From contig NZ_MSXW01000026.1 of assembly GCF_001945445.1 (NCBI RefSeq), forward strand, positions 19,927 through 83,926: a stretch of DNA of 64,000 bases, given 5' to 3'. How positions within the stretch are numbered: the stretch's first letter is position 1; the number at the start of each line of letters is the position of its first letter. This document shows, piece after piece, positions 24,078 through 33,564 of the stretch. A model generated the notes under the pieces. It was given only the letters and a program-made list of their open reading frames with translations, had not been told where the DNA came from and made no database searches. The position numbers were made by a program, and so were the translations under genes. The DNA comes from Pseudomonas sp. PA27(2017). Its GTDB lineage: Bacteria > Pseudomonadota > Gammaproteobacteria > Pseudomonadales > Pseudomonadaceae.

Positions 24078-25970
24078 TCAGATCCGGAAGCTGTCCACCA
24101 GTTGCTTGAGCCGCCCGACCTGCTGATCCAGCTCGGTACAGGCACTCAGGCTGGCCTGCAGGTTGCGTACTCCATCCTGGTTCAGCGTGTTGATCTCGGT
24201 GATGTCCATGTTCAGGCTTTCGATCACCGAGGTCTGCTCTTCGGTGGCGGTGGCCACGGACTGGTTCATGCCATCGATCTCGCCGATTCGGCGGGTCACA
24301 CCACGCAGGTTCTCACCGGCCTGGCCGCCGATGCGCACGCTGTCGTCGCTGAAGCGGCGGCTCTCGCCCATGGTCGCCACGGCGTCGCGGGCGCCGGCCT
24401 GCAACTGCTCGATCATCTGCTGGATTTCCTGTGCCGAGCTTTGCGTACGCTGGGCCAGGTTGCGCACTTCGTCGGCCACCACGGCGAAACCGCGGCCCGC
24501 CTCGCCGGCGCGCGCCGCTTCGATGGCCGCGTTGAGCGCCAGCAGGTTGGTCTGCTCGGAAATGCCTTTGATGACATCGAGGATCTGGCCAATGTCGTTG
24601 CTCTTCTCGCTCAGCAGTTCGATATGGCTGCCCGATGCCTGGATCTTGTCCGACAGGTCGCCCATCGAACCCAGGGTGCGCTCGACCATGCCCTGACCTT
24701 CTTCGGCATCGCGACGCGCCTCGCTGGCCTGCACCGACGCATCGGCGGCGTTGCGGGCGATTTCCTGGGCAGCGGCGCCAAGCTCGTTGATCGCCGCAGC
24801 GACGCTGTCGGTGCGCGCGGCCTGCTCGCTGGAGTTGCCCATGGACGCGTTGGATGCCTGCACCACGGTGCTGACCCGGGCATGCACCTCGCGGGTGGCC
24901 GACGCTACCTCGCGGATCGACTCGTGGATGCGTTCGACGAAACGGTTGAAGGCCCCGGCCAGTTCGCCGAATTCGTCGCCCGAGTCGATCTTCAAGCGCT
25001 GGGTCAGATCGCCCTCGCCCTCGGCGATGCCGCTCATGGCATGGCTCATCACGTGCAGCGGGCGCAGCAGGATGCGGATCAGGGCACCGAGCAGCAGCAG
25101 GATGGCGATCACCCCGATGACCGTGGAGGTCAGCGCCGAGATGCGGAACTCATGCAGCGCCGCGAACGCCTTGCCCTCGTCGACCGACAGGCCGACGTAC
25201 CAGCGCACGCCTGCCAGGCCCTGCACCGGCAGGAAGGTGACGATGCGCGCACTGCCGTCGGCAGCCGAAACGTCCTGCAGGCCGGGCTCCAGGCGCGGCG
25301 CACCGCTCGGGAACAGGTCGGCGAGTTTCTTCAGCACCAGGCTCTTGTCCGGGTGAACGAACACCGTGCCCTTGTCGTCGACGAGGAAGGCATACCCCAT
25401 GCCGCCCAGGTCGAAGGAGTTGAGGATGTCGTCGATGGTCTGCAGCTTGAGGTCACCGCCGACCACGCCTTGCAGCGTGCCGCCGACGCTGACCGGACGG
25501 GTGATGGTGATCAGCAGGCCGTCACGCGGGTCGGCTGCCAGGTAGGGCTCGGTCAGGCCCGGGCCACTGCTGCCCGCGGCACTTTTGTACCAGGGGCGCT
25601 GACGCGGATCGTAGCCGGCCGGCAGCTCGCTGGGCGGAAACTGGGTGTAGGTGCCGTCGTTCTGGCCGTAGTAGGCATACAGAAAAGCCGAGGCGACGCT
25701 GCGGTGCTGCAGGTTTCTGGCCAGCGGCGCTGGCGAGCTGTCGTCCTGCACCGACTCGGCCAGATTGTCGAGCAACTGCATGCGCCCGGAGAGCCAGTGC
25801 TGGATGTTGCCGGTGGAAACCTGGCCAACATCGTTGAGGTAGTTGGCCAGGTTGTCGCGAATCGACGTGCGCTGCAGGTAGTCGTTGTACAGCGCGAAGG
25901 ATGCGAAGGCCGCAATGACCACCAGGGAAGCAGCCAGCATGATCTTGTGGCTGAATTTGAGGGTGCGCAT
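24078..25970 (-). CDS. Methyl-accepting chemotaxis protein with dCache domain, probable amino-acid receptor
   Basis: This is an inner-membrane chemoreceptor that controls CheA. From ATG 25970 it has 630 residues: TM1 about 8-28, periplasmic dCache_1 domain about 30-270, TM2 about 277-301, HAMP about 302-354, and a cytoplasmic hairpin with the tip [20 protein letters not shown]. In the sensor, Y120, R125, W127, Y128 and D173 match the spacing Y-x4-R-x-W-Y...D that defines amino-acid-binding dCache domains such as PctA, so an amino-acid ligand is inferred. The open frame extends 50 codons upstream, but a FliA-type promoter lies in that extension, which supports the chosen start. No CheR-docking pentapeptide is evident at the C terminus. 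Confidence 0.92.
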   Translation of the reverse strand: MRTLKFSHKIMLAASLVVIAAFASFALYNDYLQRTSIRDNLANYLNDVGQVSTGNIQHWLSGRMQLLDNLAESVQDDSSPAPLARNLQHRSVASAFLYAYYGQNDGTYTQFPPSELPAGYDPRQRPWYKSAAGSSGPGLTEPYLAADPRDGLLITITRPVSVGGTLQGVVGGDLKLQTIDDILNSFDLGGMGYAFLVDDKGTVFVHPDKSLVLKKLADLFPSGAPRLEPGLQDVSAADGSARIVTFLPVQGLAGVRWYVGLSVDEGKAFAALHEFRISALTSTVIGVIAILLLLGALIRILLRPLHVMSHAMSGIAEGEGDLTQRLKIDSGDEFGELAGAFNRFVERIHESIREVASATREVHARVSTVVQASNASMGNSSEQAARTDSVAAAINELGAAAQEIARNAADASVQASEARRDAEEGQGMVERTLGSMGDLSDKIQASGSHIELLSEKSNDIGQILDVIKGISEQTNLLALNAAIEAARAGEAGRGFAVVADEVRNLAQRTQSSAQEIQQMIEQLQAGARDAVATMGESRRFSDDSVRIGGQAGENLRGVTRRIGEIDGMNQSVATATEEQTSVIESLNMDITEINTLNQDGVRNLQASLSACTELDQQVGRLKQLVDSFRI

Positions 25971-26315
25971 GAAGGAGCTCTCGCTGAAAGGGATGCCGGG
26001 AGGGATTACCCACAGGCTATCGACCCGAAGCGGTGCGTCTTTAGCGTGTCTGATGAAAAATCTGACCACCGCGTCAGCCAAAATAATGGCGACGGGAAAG
26101 CGCGCTCTTGAGCGCCGCACGCGCGTTTTCGCTGACCAATTCCGCCCGGATCGATAGCTGCCAATCCATTGCCTGCTAACAGGCGACTCGCCGCGTGTTT
26201 ACGACTCCATCGGCCGGTAAACGCCTGTCGCACCGATAAGCAATTTTCCTCGGCCGGCCCACGTGCTAGTGTCGACAACTTTGTCGTCGCCTCACAAAGG
26301 ACCCGTCGGATCATC
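25971..26315. other. 345-bp divergent intergenic region, chemoreceptor/dapC
   Basis: The half nearest the chemoreceptor holds the FliA-type promoter. The half nearest dapC has no clear sigma-70 pair; GTGCTAGTGT about 50 bases before dapC is a weak -10 candidate, and AAAGGA lies 17 bases before the ATG. No gene or repeat was recognised in the rest. Confidence 0.5.
26017..26043 (-). promoter_or_regulatory. FliA (sigma-28) promoter of the chemoreceptor gene
   Basis: The minus strand reads TAAAGACG, then 11 bases, then GTCGATAG. This closely matches the flagellar sigma-28 consensus TAAAGTTT-N11-GCCGATAA with exact spacing, and lies about 47 bases before the chemoreceptor ATG. It would co-express the receptor with late flagellar and chemotaxis genes. 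Confidence 0.75.
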
Positions 26316-27512
26316 ATGAACCACGCCCTCGCCCAGCTGCAGCCCTACCCCTTCGAGAAACTGCGTGCCCTGCTCGCCGGCGTCGCCCCCGCTGCGGATC
26401 GCTCGCCCATCGCCCTGTCGATCGGCGAACCCAAGCACCGTTCGCCGGCTTTCGTCGCCCAGGCCCTGACCGACAACCTCGACCAGATGGCGGTCTACCC
26501 GACCACCCTGGGTATTGCGGCGTTGCGCGAAGCCATCGCCGCCTGGTGCGAGCGACGCTTCAAGGTACCGGCCGGCTGGCTGGACGCCGCCCGCCACGTG
26601 CTGCCGGTCAACGGCACTCGCGAAGCGCTGTTCGCCTTTACCCAGACCGTAGCGCAGCGCGATGTGGACAGACTGGTGGTCAGCCCCAATCCGTTCTACC
26701 AGATATACGAAGGCGCAGCGCTGCTCGCCGGCACCCAGCCCCATTACCTGCCGTGCCTGCAGGAACATGGCTTCAACCCGGACTTCGACGCCGTGGCGCC
26801 CGACGTCTGGCAACGCTGCCAGATTCTCTTCCTGTGCTCGCCGGGCAACCCGACCGGCGCCCTGATCCCGCTGGAGACCCTGAAGAAGCTGATCGCCCTG
26901 GCCGACCAGTACGACTTCGTGATTGCCGCCGACGAGTGCTACAGCGAGCTGTATTTCGATGAGCAAAATCCACCTGCCGGCCTGCTGACCGCCTGCGCAG
27001 AGCTGGGCCGCAGTGATTTCAAGCGTTGCGTGGTGTTCCACAGCCTGTCCAAGCGCTCCAACCTGCCGGGCCTGCGCTCGGGGTTCGTGGCCGGTGATGC
27101 GGAGATTCTCAAGGCCTTCCTGCTGTACCGCACCTACCATGGCTGCGCCATGCCGGTGCAAACCCAGCTGGCCAGCATCGCAGCCTGGCAGGACGAAGAG
27201 CACGTGCGCGCCAACCGCGACCTGTACCGCGAAAAATTCGATGCCGTGCTGGCGATCCTCGAAGGCGTGATGGACGTGCAGCGCCCTGACGGGGGCTTCT
27301 ACCTGTGGGCCAGGACACCAGGCGATGATGCCGAATTCACCCGCGCGCTGTTCGCCAAGGAACACGTCACCGTGGTGCCGGGCTCGTACCTGTCTCGCGA
27401 CGTGGATGGCTTCAACCCGGGCGCCGGGCGCGTGCGCATGGCGCTGGTCGCACCACTGGCGGAATGCGTGGAGGCGGCGCAGCGCATTCGCCGCTTCATC
27501 GAAAACACCTGA
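26316..27512 (+). CDS. dapC: Succinyldiaminopimelate transaminase
   Basis: DapC is a PLP enzyme that makes N-succinyl-LL-2,6-diaminopimelate from the keto precursor in lysine and peptidoglycan synthesis. The 398-residue fold-type I aminotransferase has LFLCSPGNPTGALIPLE, DECYSELYF, and the PLP-lysine segment VFHSLSKRSNLPGLRSGF. Position after glnD, as in other pseudomonads, supports DapC over other class I aminotransferases. ATG 26316 (MNHALAQLQPYPFEKLR) was chosen over an upstream open extension. dapD and dapE also lie in this window. Confidence 0.88.
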   Translation: MNHALAQLQPYPFEKLRALLAGVAPAADRSPIALSIGEPKHRSPAFVAQALTDNLDQMAVYPTTLGIAALREAIAAWCERRFKVPAGWLDAARHVLPVNGTREALFAFTQTVAQRDVDRLVVSPNPFYQIYEGAALLAGTQPHYLPCLQEHGFNPDFDAVAPDVWQRCQILFLCSPGNPTGALIPLETLKKLIALADQYDFVIAADECYSELYFDEQNPPAGLLTACAELGRSDFKRCVVFHSLSKRSNLPGLRSGFVAGDAEILKAFLLYRTYHGCAMPVQTQLASIAAWQDEEHVRANRDLYREKFDAVLAILEGVMDVQRPDGGFYLWARTPGDDAEFTRALFAKEHVTVVPGSYLSRDVDGFNPGAGRVRMALVAPLAECVEAAQRIRRFIENT

Positions 27513-27515
27513 TAC

Positions 27516-27553
27516 GTGGGGTGCTGAGGGCAAGCGAAGGCCCTCAGCGCCAC
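27516..27553. terminator. Bidirectional hairpin between convergent dapC and the methyltransferase
   Basis: GCTGAGGGC (27523-27531) and GCCCTCAGC (27540-27548) form a strong stem with an eight-base loop, extended outward by GTGG/CCAC. It fills the 45-base gap between two convergent stop codons. There is no long T-run on either strand. Confidence 0.55.
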
Positions 27554-27557
27554 GCCG

Positions 27558-28529
27558 TCAACCTGCCGTACGGGTAACGGTCAGCACCACCGCCGCAATG
27601 CGCTCGACCTGCTCGTAGCCGGGCTTGAGCAATTCCTCGCCGAACACGTCCGGATCCACTTCTTCGTAACGCCAGGCCAGCGACGCATCGCCCAGGGTGC
27701 GCTCGATATAAGCCAGAAATGGGTCGCCTGCCGCGGTCATCGCCACGCCGGTGTACAGCAACAGGCTGCCACCTGGTGCCAAGCGGCCAATCGATGCTTC
27801 GACGATCGCCTTGGAAAGCCCGGCGCCCAATTCACCACCGCCATCGCGATAGGCACGGCTGTCGGCATCGAGCATGTAGGGCGGATTGGCGACGATCAGG
27901 TCGAACTGGCCGTCGACGTTTTTCAACAGATCGCTGTATTGCGCCTCGACGTTGTCCACCCCGGCCAGCGCTGTATTGATTCGGGTGAATTCCAGCGCCC
28001 GCGGGTTGATGTCCACCGCCAGCACCTCGGCGGCGGGCCTCGCCTGGGCGATGCACAGGGCGCCCGGCCCTGCGCCGCAGCAGATATCCACGGCCCGCGA
28101 TACGGTCGCAGTCGAGGGCGTGGCGAGAAAGGCGTCGATGGCGCGCACGAAGCGATACGTATCCGGCCCGAAGAACACGGCGTCGGCCTGTACGGTCGGG
28201 TAACCCGAATGCACGAACAGATTGTCACCGAGGCTTGACCAACGTACTGCGCTGGACAGCTGATGGCCCTGCGACTGCAAGACGCCGCCCACGCGCATCA
28301 GCTCGAGCAACTCGCCACCCACCACCTGTGCCTCGAACGGCCTGCTCCATCCGAACACACCTGCCAGATCCTGCGCCTGCCGGTTTTCGGCACGGGCGTT
28401 GACCCGCTCGTGGGTCAACGGCGTACCGGTGGTGAATCGATAGCCCTGTTGCCCGAGGGCCTGACCAAGGCTCAAAAGTGCCTGCCGTTGTGCGGTGTTC
28501 TGCTCGCTATGCATCGATGCCCCGGACAT
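27558..28529 (-). CDS. Class I SAM-dependent methyltransferase with NPPY motif
   Basis: The 323-residue Rossmann-fold methyltransferase has motif I VDICCGAGPG (148-157), the acidic VLAVDINPRALE, and NPPY (215-218). NPPY is typical of amide- or amino-group methylation in HemK/PrmC-like and adenine-N6 enzymes. The N-terminal 120 residues do not resemble the PrmC domain, so glutamine methylation of release factors is not claimed and the substrate is unknown. It starts three bases after the stop of the oxidase gene upstream (ATG 28529; ATG 28514 is an alternative), so the two are probably co-translated and may act on the same molecule. Confidence 0.8.
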   Translation of the reverse strand: MSGASMHSEQNTAQRQALLSLGQALGQQGYRFTTGTPLTHERVNARAENRQAQDLAGVFGWSRPFEAQVVGGELLELMRVGGVLQSQGHQLSSAVRWSSLGDNLFVHSGYPTVQADAVFFGPDTYRFVRAIDAFLATPSTATVSRAVDICCGAGPGALCIAQARPAAEVLAVDINPRALEFTRINTALAGVDNVEAQYSDLLKNVDGQFDLIVANPPYMLDADSRAYRDGGGELGAGLSKAIVEASIGRLAPGGSLLLYTGVAMTAAGDPFLAYIERTLGDASLAWRYEEVDPDVFGEELLKPGYEQVERIAAVVLTVTRTAG

Positions 28530-28531
28530 GG

Positions 28532-29908
28532 TTATTGGAGATAAGCGTTGAACAGCCGTGTGGCCAGCAAGCCTGCCGGCGTGAAGTGGCTGGCGGGCGA
28601 CATCAGCCCGATCAGCTTGCTGGCCTGCTGCTGAGGCGGCAGAGCACGAAGTGCGGCGTGCAGCGCCTGCGCTTCATCATCCAGGCCCCCGGCCTGCTCG
28701 GTGCTGGCCGCTGCCGGGCGGCGACGCGGCCGACCACGACCCCGTGCGGGTGCCCAGCTATCAGCGATCCAGTCGTGCAGCAATTGCTGTTCGTAGCTGC
28801 TGAACACCCCGAACATGGCCGCGCGATCGCCCTGCACCAACTGCCAGAAACGACTGTTCTGGGGGTCTTCATCACGGCGAATCCAGCCACGCTTCTGAAG
28901 TGCCTCGAGAAAGGCGCGCACCTGGCCGGGCTCGCTGAGCCATTCGTTGACGGTACGCCCCTCGATTCGGCAGTAATCGGAGTGCACCTGGGTAGCCACT
29001 TCACGCTTGCGCTCGAGCATGGCGCAGACTTCGTCCTCGAGATCGAAAGCGGCGATCACTGCCGTAGAGCCGATGCCCAGCTCGTTGAGCTGATAGCCGC
29101 GGATCACGCGGCGGTAGAAGTCCTCGCGATCGCCGACCAGCGGCAGATTTTCCAGCACGGCCTGCACGGCTTTCTGGGCATGGCCGGTGCTGGCGTTGTC
29201 GATGGTCACGTGCAGCTGGAAATAATAGGGGTCGATATCCAGCTCGGTCAGCTCATAGCTAGTGATCAGCAGATGCAGTGGCAACTGCTCGTAGCCCAGG
29301 TTGTAGCCGATCACTTCAGGCAGGTAATCATCGGCCAGATGACCGAGCGCCAGTTGCTGGGCGCCCTGCAGAAAATGCCCGTCTTCCAGTTCGGCCAACT
29401 CGTCGCAACCGTGCTGGGCCAGTAGCTGCTTGTACAGCACAACATGATTCATGACGGGAACGCCGTCGCCCAGTTCTTCGAGATAAGTGCGCAGCAACGG
29501 CCGCAAGCGCTGCTCCTGCCAATGCCGCAACAGCCCGTATAGCCAGGCGCCGTCGACCAGTTTGGTGGGCGCGACATGGCGTAGAAAATACAGGGCATGG
29601 GCTCGATTGCGGAAATAGCGCCGCGGCGCGCCCTGGCGTCGCGCCTGCAAATATTGCCCATAGGCCTCGGTGGTGCGCTGGGCGGCGGTACGCATCCAGT
29701 CGAGCAGCGCCTCGGGCTGGGTGGGAACGTCACAAGGCAGCTCCTGGGTCTTGGCCAGCTGGCCATCCAGAAAGCTGCGCGCCTCGCCTAACGCCCCCTC
29801 GTCCAGTTCGGGCTGCATCAGTCGCTCGTACAGCACGCGTGCCGGGCCGGCCTGGAGAAAATTGCAGCGCTGGCTGGGCGTGGTGAAAATCGGCATCAAA
29901 GTCGTCAT
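28532..29908 (-). CDS. Haem-oxygenase-like (HDO-type) iron-containing redox enzyme with AT-hook-like motif
   Basis: The 458-residue protein resembles the 'iron-containing redox enzyme' family of haem-oxygenase-fold diiron oxidases. Known members of that superfamily include UndA, BesC and SznF. The segment ELDIDPYYFQLHVTIDN followed by ASTGHAQKAV carries H233-x3-D237 and H243, as expected for the third metal-binding helix. E198 and E207 in the preceding helix are candidate ligands. A basic linker at 389-398 (RGRGRPRRRP) looks like an AT-hook and precedes a 60-residue C-terminal tail, which is unusual for an oxidase. The reaction is unknown; the adjacent methyltransferase suggests a two-step modification. 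Confidence 0.72.
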   Translation of the reverse strand: MTTLMPIFTTPSQRCNFLQAGPARVLYERLMQPELDEGALGEARSFLDGQLAKTQELPCDVPTQPEALLDWMRTAAQRTTEAYGQYLQARRQGAPRRYFRNRAHALYFLRHVAPTKLVDGAWLYGLLRHWQEQRLRPLLRTYLEELGDGVPVMNHVVLYKQLLAQHGCDELAELEDGHFLQGAQQLALGHLADDYLPEVIGYNLGYEQLPLHLLITSYELTELDIDPYYFQLHVTIDNASTGHAQKAVQAVLENLPLVGDREDFYRRVIRGYQLNELGIGSTAVIAAFDLEDEVCAMLERKREVATQVHSDYCRIEGRTVNEWLSEPGQVRAFLEALQKRGWIRRDEDPQNSRFWQLVQGDRAAMFGVFSSYEQQLLHDWIADSWAPARGRGRPRRRPAAASTEQAGGLDDEAQALHAALRALPPQQQASKLIGLMSPASHFTPAGLLATRLFNAYLQ

Positions 29909-30077
29909 GGTCGGGGCCTTGCGTGGGCAGTTCGGAGGCGCCGTGAAACGAGGTGGCGCTCAAACGATTCTTGGAATGGCCGGCGACGCGCCATGGCCTT
30001 ATGGAATAGGGAGAATGGCGCGCGATAAAAGATTCAACCTGAAGGATCAGCGGCAGCTAGCCCATTGCCTCAGGCAC

Positions 30078-30111
30078 GAAAAAGCCAGGCCGAGCAACGC
30101 TCGCCTGGCTT
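30078..30111 (-). terminator. Rho-independent terminator of the ladS transcript
   Basis: On the minus strand AAGCCAGGC pairs with GCCTGGCTT around a 12-base loop and is followed by TTTC. It lies about 50 bases beyond the ladS stop, upstream of the oxidase gene, so ladS and the oxidase/methyltransferase pair are probably separate units. Confidence 0.75.
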
Positions 30112-30162
30112 CATCATCAGGTTTTCTGGAGATTGGTAGCTATGAGCGGGTAATTGACCCTG

Positions 30163-32565
30163 TCAAACCGTGCGGCACAGCACCCAATCGTGCAGCAGCA
30201 CGCGCAGTTCGTCGAATTTCACCGGTTTGGCCAGGTAATCGCTCATCCCGGCCGCCAGGCACCGCTCACGATCCCCTGACTGGCTGTGGGCAGTGATCGC
30301 CAGCACCGGTAACGCGGTACACGCCGGCAACTGACGTATGGCGCGGCAAGTGGCGAAGCCGTCCATCACCGGCATCTGGCAATCGAGCAGCACCGCGTCG
30401 ATGGCCTCGCGCTGCAGGCACTCCAATGCCTCGTTGCCGTTATCCGCGGTGCGCACGCGGTAACCGAGCTTGAGCAGCATGCCGCGAATCACCAACTGGT
30501 TGATGGCGTTATCCTCGACCACCAGCACCGTGCACTGCTCGGGCGCACGCACCGCCGTGCCGGCGCTACGCCGCACGGTGGGTTCTTCGGCGAGCGTCTT
30601 TACAGGTAGTGCCAGCGAGAGATCGAGGCGGAAGATGCTGCCGCCCGCTCCGGCGCGATTGGGCTCGTAGGCGAGACTGCCGCCCAGTAGATCGACCAGT
30701 TGCCGGCAGATGCTCAGGCCGATGCCCAAGCCGCCGTATTCACGGGTCATCGAAGTGTCGAGCTGATGAAAACGCCGATACAGGTCGGTCTCGCGGACGT
30801 TCTCCAGACCGATGCCGGCATCGATCACCTCGAAGCTCAGCGGCAGGCTGTCCGCGACCTGAGCATTGCTGCGCACGCGCAGGCGAACCTTACCCACTGC
30901 GGTGAACTTGATGGCGTTATCGAGCAGGTAGCCCAGCGCCTGCGCCAACTTCTGCCCGTCGCCCTCGACGGTATCGGGCAGACGCTCGTCGAGGTCCAGC
31001 TTGAAGTCCAGCCCCTTGGCGCGGGCCCGGCCCTCGAAGTTCGCGCACAAGCCGTCGAGCAGCCCGCGCAGGCTGAAGGTTTCCCGCCGCGGATAGAGCC
31101 GGCCGGCCTGCAGTTCGGTGAGCGCCAGAATGTCGTTGACCATCTGCATCATGTCCCGCGCAGAACGGGTCGCGGTCTTCTGATATTGCTCGACCTCGGG
31201 GTCCAGACGCAGGGTCTGCATCAGTTCCAGCGAGCCGATCACGCCGTTCATCGGCGTGCGCAGCTCGTGGGTGACGGTGGCCAGGAAGTCATCCTTGAGG
31301 CGGTTGCTGTCGGCCAGTTCGTGGTTGAGCATCTCCAGCTTTGCGCTGGCGCTCTGCAGGATGCGCGCGCGCTCCTCTTTCATGCCGTTGATACGGTCGG
31401 CCAGGGCCAGGGACAGCAGCGCCACCTCGATGGCACTGCCGATCTGGCTGGCGTACATGGTCAGGAACACGTTGGGCAGGTAGCCGAGCACCATCAGCGT
31501 ATTGACCACCCCGCCGAGCAGGAATGCCGCCCAGGCGATCAGGAAATATCGCGCCACCCGCATGCCGCGCCACCAGGCCAGTGCGCCGGCGATCGGCACC
31601 ACCAGAGTGAACACCAGGGCCAGCACCGTGGCCAGGCGCAACGACAGGGCATAACTGACGCACAGCGCCAGCACCATCACCAGGGCACCCCAGAGCATCA
31701 GCAGCAACAGGCTGCGGTCGACCCACGGGCTGTGCTCGCGGGTGTGCAGGAAGCTGCGCGCGAACTGGCAGCCGAACAGCGCCGTGGCGCCGATCAGAAA
31801 CGGCGTGGCGGTGTTGGCCCACCAGGGATTGTCCGGCCAGAAGAACTCGATGCCGGCCCCATTTACCGACACCTGATACAACCCGAACGAGGCGATGTAG
31901 AAGATGTAATAGAGGTAGCTGGTGTCCCGCACGCTGATGAAGATGAACAGGTTGTAGATCGCCATCACCAGCAACACGCCGTAGATGATGCCCAGCACAT
32001 AGATACGCGCCGGCTGTTCTTCCAGGTAGGCGGCTGGCGACCACAGGCTCAGCGGCGCCTGGATCGAACCCTGGCTTTCCAGGCGCAGGTAGACGCGGCG
32101 CACCTGCTCGGGCTGGAACTCGAGGGCGAACAGGTAGTTGTTCTGGCGGATCTCGCGGCTGGAGAACGGCAATGCATCGCCGGTGCGATGAGTTAAGCGA
32201 AAGCGGCCATCGGCACCCTCTTCATAGAGTTCCAGATGATCCAGCGGCGGGTAGGCCAGTTCCAGCAGCCAGCTCTGCGGGTTGACGCTGGCCGCGCCGC
32301 GAGGCTGGTACCGAAGGTCGATGCGCAACCAGAATGCCGAACGCGAGTAGCCGGCATTCAACACTGCCTTGTCGTGCTGCCGGAAGCTACCCTGCAGGGC
32401 GCTGGAGGTCACGTCGTCGATGCTCTTGTCGCCGCGCACGTCCTCGAATACCGCGATGTGCTCGCCGAGCGGTAGGACGCGAGTGCGCTCGTCGAAGACC
32501 GCCGGCCCGGCCGCACTGGCCAGCAACGGGCAAAGCGCCAGAAGAAGGATCAGGAAAGAACGCAT
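30163..32565 (-). CDS. ladS: Hybrid sensor histidine kinase LadS
   Basis: LadS feeds the Gac/Rsm cascade that switches Pseudomonas between acute and sessile/chronic behaviour; in P. aeruginosa it acts through GacS. The 800-residue protein has a signal peptide (1-18), a periplasmic 7TMR-DISMED2 sensor (about 30-175), a 7TMR-DISM membrane block (about 187-390), a HisKA domain with phospho-acceptor H433 in ATVTHELRTPMNG, an HATPase domain (ending GLGIGLSICRQL), and a C-terminal receiver with D728 (LLDCQMPVMDG). There is no HPt domain. Domain order, length and position beside thiD-thiE-hemL all match LadS and not RetS. Confidence 0.9.
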   Translation of the reverse strand: MRSFLILLLALCPLLASAAGPAVFDERTRVLPLGEHIAVFEDVRGDKSIDDVTSSALQGSFRQHDKAVLNAGYSRSAFWLRIDLRYQPRGAASVNPQSWLLELAYPPLDHLELYEEGADGRFRLTHRTGDALPFSSREIRQNNYLFALEFQPEQVRRVYLRLESQGSIQAPLSLWSPAAYLEEQPARIYVLGIIYGVLLVMAIYNLFIFISVRDTSYLYYIFYIASFGLYQVSVNGAGIEFFWPDNPWWANTATPFLIGATALFGCQFARSFLHTREHSPWVDRSLLLLMLWGALVMVLALCVSYALSLRLATVLALVFTLVVPIAGALAWWRGMRVARYFLIAWAAFLLGGVVNTLMVLGYLPNVFLTMYASQIGSAIEVALLSLALADRINGMKEERARILQSASAKLEMLNHELADSNRLKDDFLATVTHELRTPMNGVIGSLELMQTLRLDPEVEQYQKTATRSARDMMQMVNDILALTELQAGRLYPRRETFSLRGLLDGLCANFEGRARAKGLDFKLDLDERLPDTVEGDGQKLAQALGYLLDNAIKFTAVGKVRLRVRSNAQVADSLPLSFEVIDAGIGLENVRETDLYRRFHQLDTSMTREYGGLGIGLSICRQLVDLLGGSLAYEPNRAGAGGSIFRLDLSLALPVKTLAEEPTVRRSAGTAVRAPEQCTVLVVEDNAINQLVIRGMLLKLGYRVRTADNGNEALECLQREAIDAVLLDCQMPVMDGFATCRAIRQLPACTALPVLAITAHSQSGDRERCLAAGMSDYLAKPVKFDELRVLLHDWVLCRTV

Positions 32566-32712
32566 GCAGCCCCGCAGATGACCATGTTATGCGATATCGG
32601 AAGGCCCCACGCCTTCGAGATGACAACGCCGTTCACAGCTCGACATATGAATGCCGGCAACTCTAGGGTTCTGGCTTGCGCATCGCAAGGGCGATGACGA
32701 CCAAACGTCAGG

Positions 32713-33564
32713 TCAGGGCGCCGGCAGGCTCAACAGCGCCTTGGTGATGGCCTCGGCCAGATACTGGATGGAAAACACCCCGCCGTGGGCCCAGGTATCG
32801 GGCATCGCCGCGAAACGGTCGGCACGCACGAACGGCATGGCCCGCCACTCGCGCGTCGCGAACAGCTGCGCCTGCCCGGCGAACGGCTCGATGTACAGCA
32901 CCACGCCCTCCTCGATGCTCGCCAGGGCCTGCACCGGTAACAGCGCCTCACGCGGCTGCGGGTAGGCAGGCTGCAGATGCAGTTGCTGCAGGGCGTGGTC
33001 GATCATCGAGTCGCCGCCGTCGACGCGAACCGTGCTCGCCGATTTGAAACGGATCACCGCCACCTTGGGCAATCGACCGCGAAAGTGCTCGACCAGTTGG
33101 CGATGCAGCTCATCGACCTGCACCTGCATGGCCGCCAGTTCGCGCAGCGCGTGATCCTCACGGCCGAAGCGCTGGGCCAGCGCCAGGTAGTCGTCACGGG
33201 CGACCAGATAACTGTCGTGCTCCTGGGACGGGCTGCCATAGGCGGTGACGGGGGCGATGCGCGCCAACTTGTCGCGCATGCCTTCCAGCGGCTCGCCGAT
33301 GACGATCAGGTCCGGCTTGAGTGCCGCCACCCGCTCGAGATCGGGCGCACGCTGCGGCCCTGCGCTGGGTACCTCAGCCGGCAACGGCGGGCGTGCCACC
33401 TGGGCGCGATACCGATCGGCATCGGCCACGGCGACCGGCGTGATGTCGAGTTTGAGCAGATGCTCGGTGGCCTCCCAGCTCAGCGCCACCACCCGCGGCT
33501 CGGCCTGGGCGAGGCCCGCCAGCAGGCAAAGCGACAATGAGACGCCACGCAACAGATTGTTCAT
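32713..33564 (-). CDS. Periplasmic iron-siderophore/haem-type ABC substrate-binding protein (orphan)
   Basis: The 283-residue precursor has a signal peptide (MNNLLRGVSLSLCLLAGLAQA). The FecB/FhuD-like periplasmic-binding fold is indicated by RVVALSWEATEHLLKLDITPVAVAD, GPQRAPDLERVAALKPDLIV, and the long interdomain helix. Helical-hinge binding proteins of this type deliver ferric siderophores, ferric citrate or cobalamin to an ABC importer. No permease, ATPase or TonB-dependent receptor gene is adjacent, so the ligand cannot be inferred from context. It is co-oriented with ladS, 147 bases away. Confidence 0.8.
   Translation of the reverse strand: MNNLLRGVSLSLCLLAGLAQAEPRVVALSWEATEHLLKLDITPVAVADADRYRAQVARPPLPAEVPSAGPQRAPDLERVAALKPDLIVIGEPLEGMRDKLARIAPVTAYGSPSQEHDSYLVARDDYLALAQRFGREDHALRELAAMQVQVDELHRQLVEHFRGRLPKVAVIRFKSASTVRVDGGDSMIDHALQQLHLQPAYPQPREALLPVQALASIEEGVVLYIEPFAGQAQLFATREWRAMPFVRADRFAAMPDTWAHGGVFSIQYLAEAITKALLSLPAP

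Noticed and set aside
24066..26111. Plus-strand open frame of 681 codons opposite the chemoreceptor
   Set aside because: The minus-strand frame has complete dCache, HAMP and signalling domains, so this frame is a shadow.
25971..26120. N-terminal extension of the chemoreceptor to 26120
   Set aside because: The FliA-type promoter lies within it and the first membrane helix of the family starts at the ATG at 25970.
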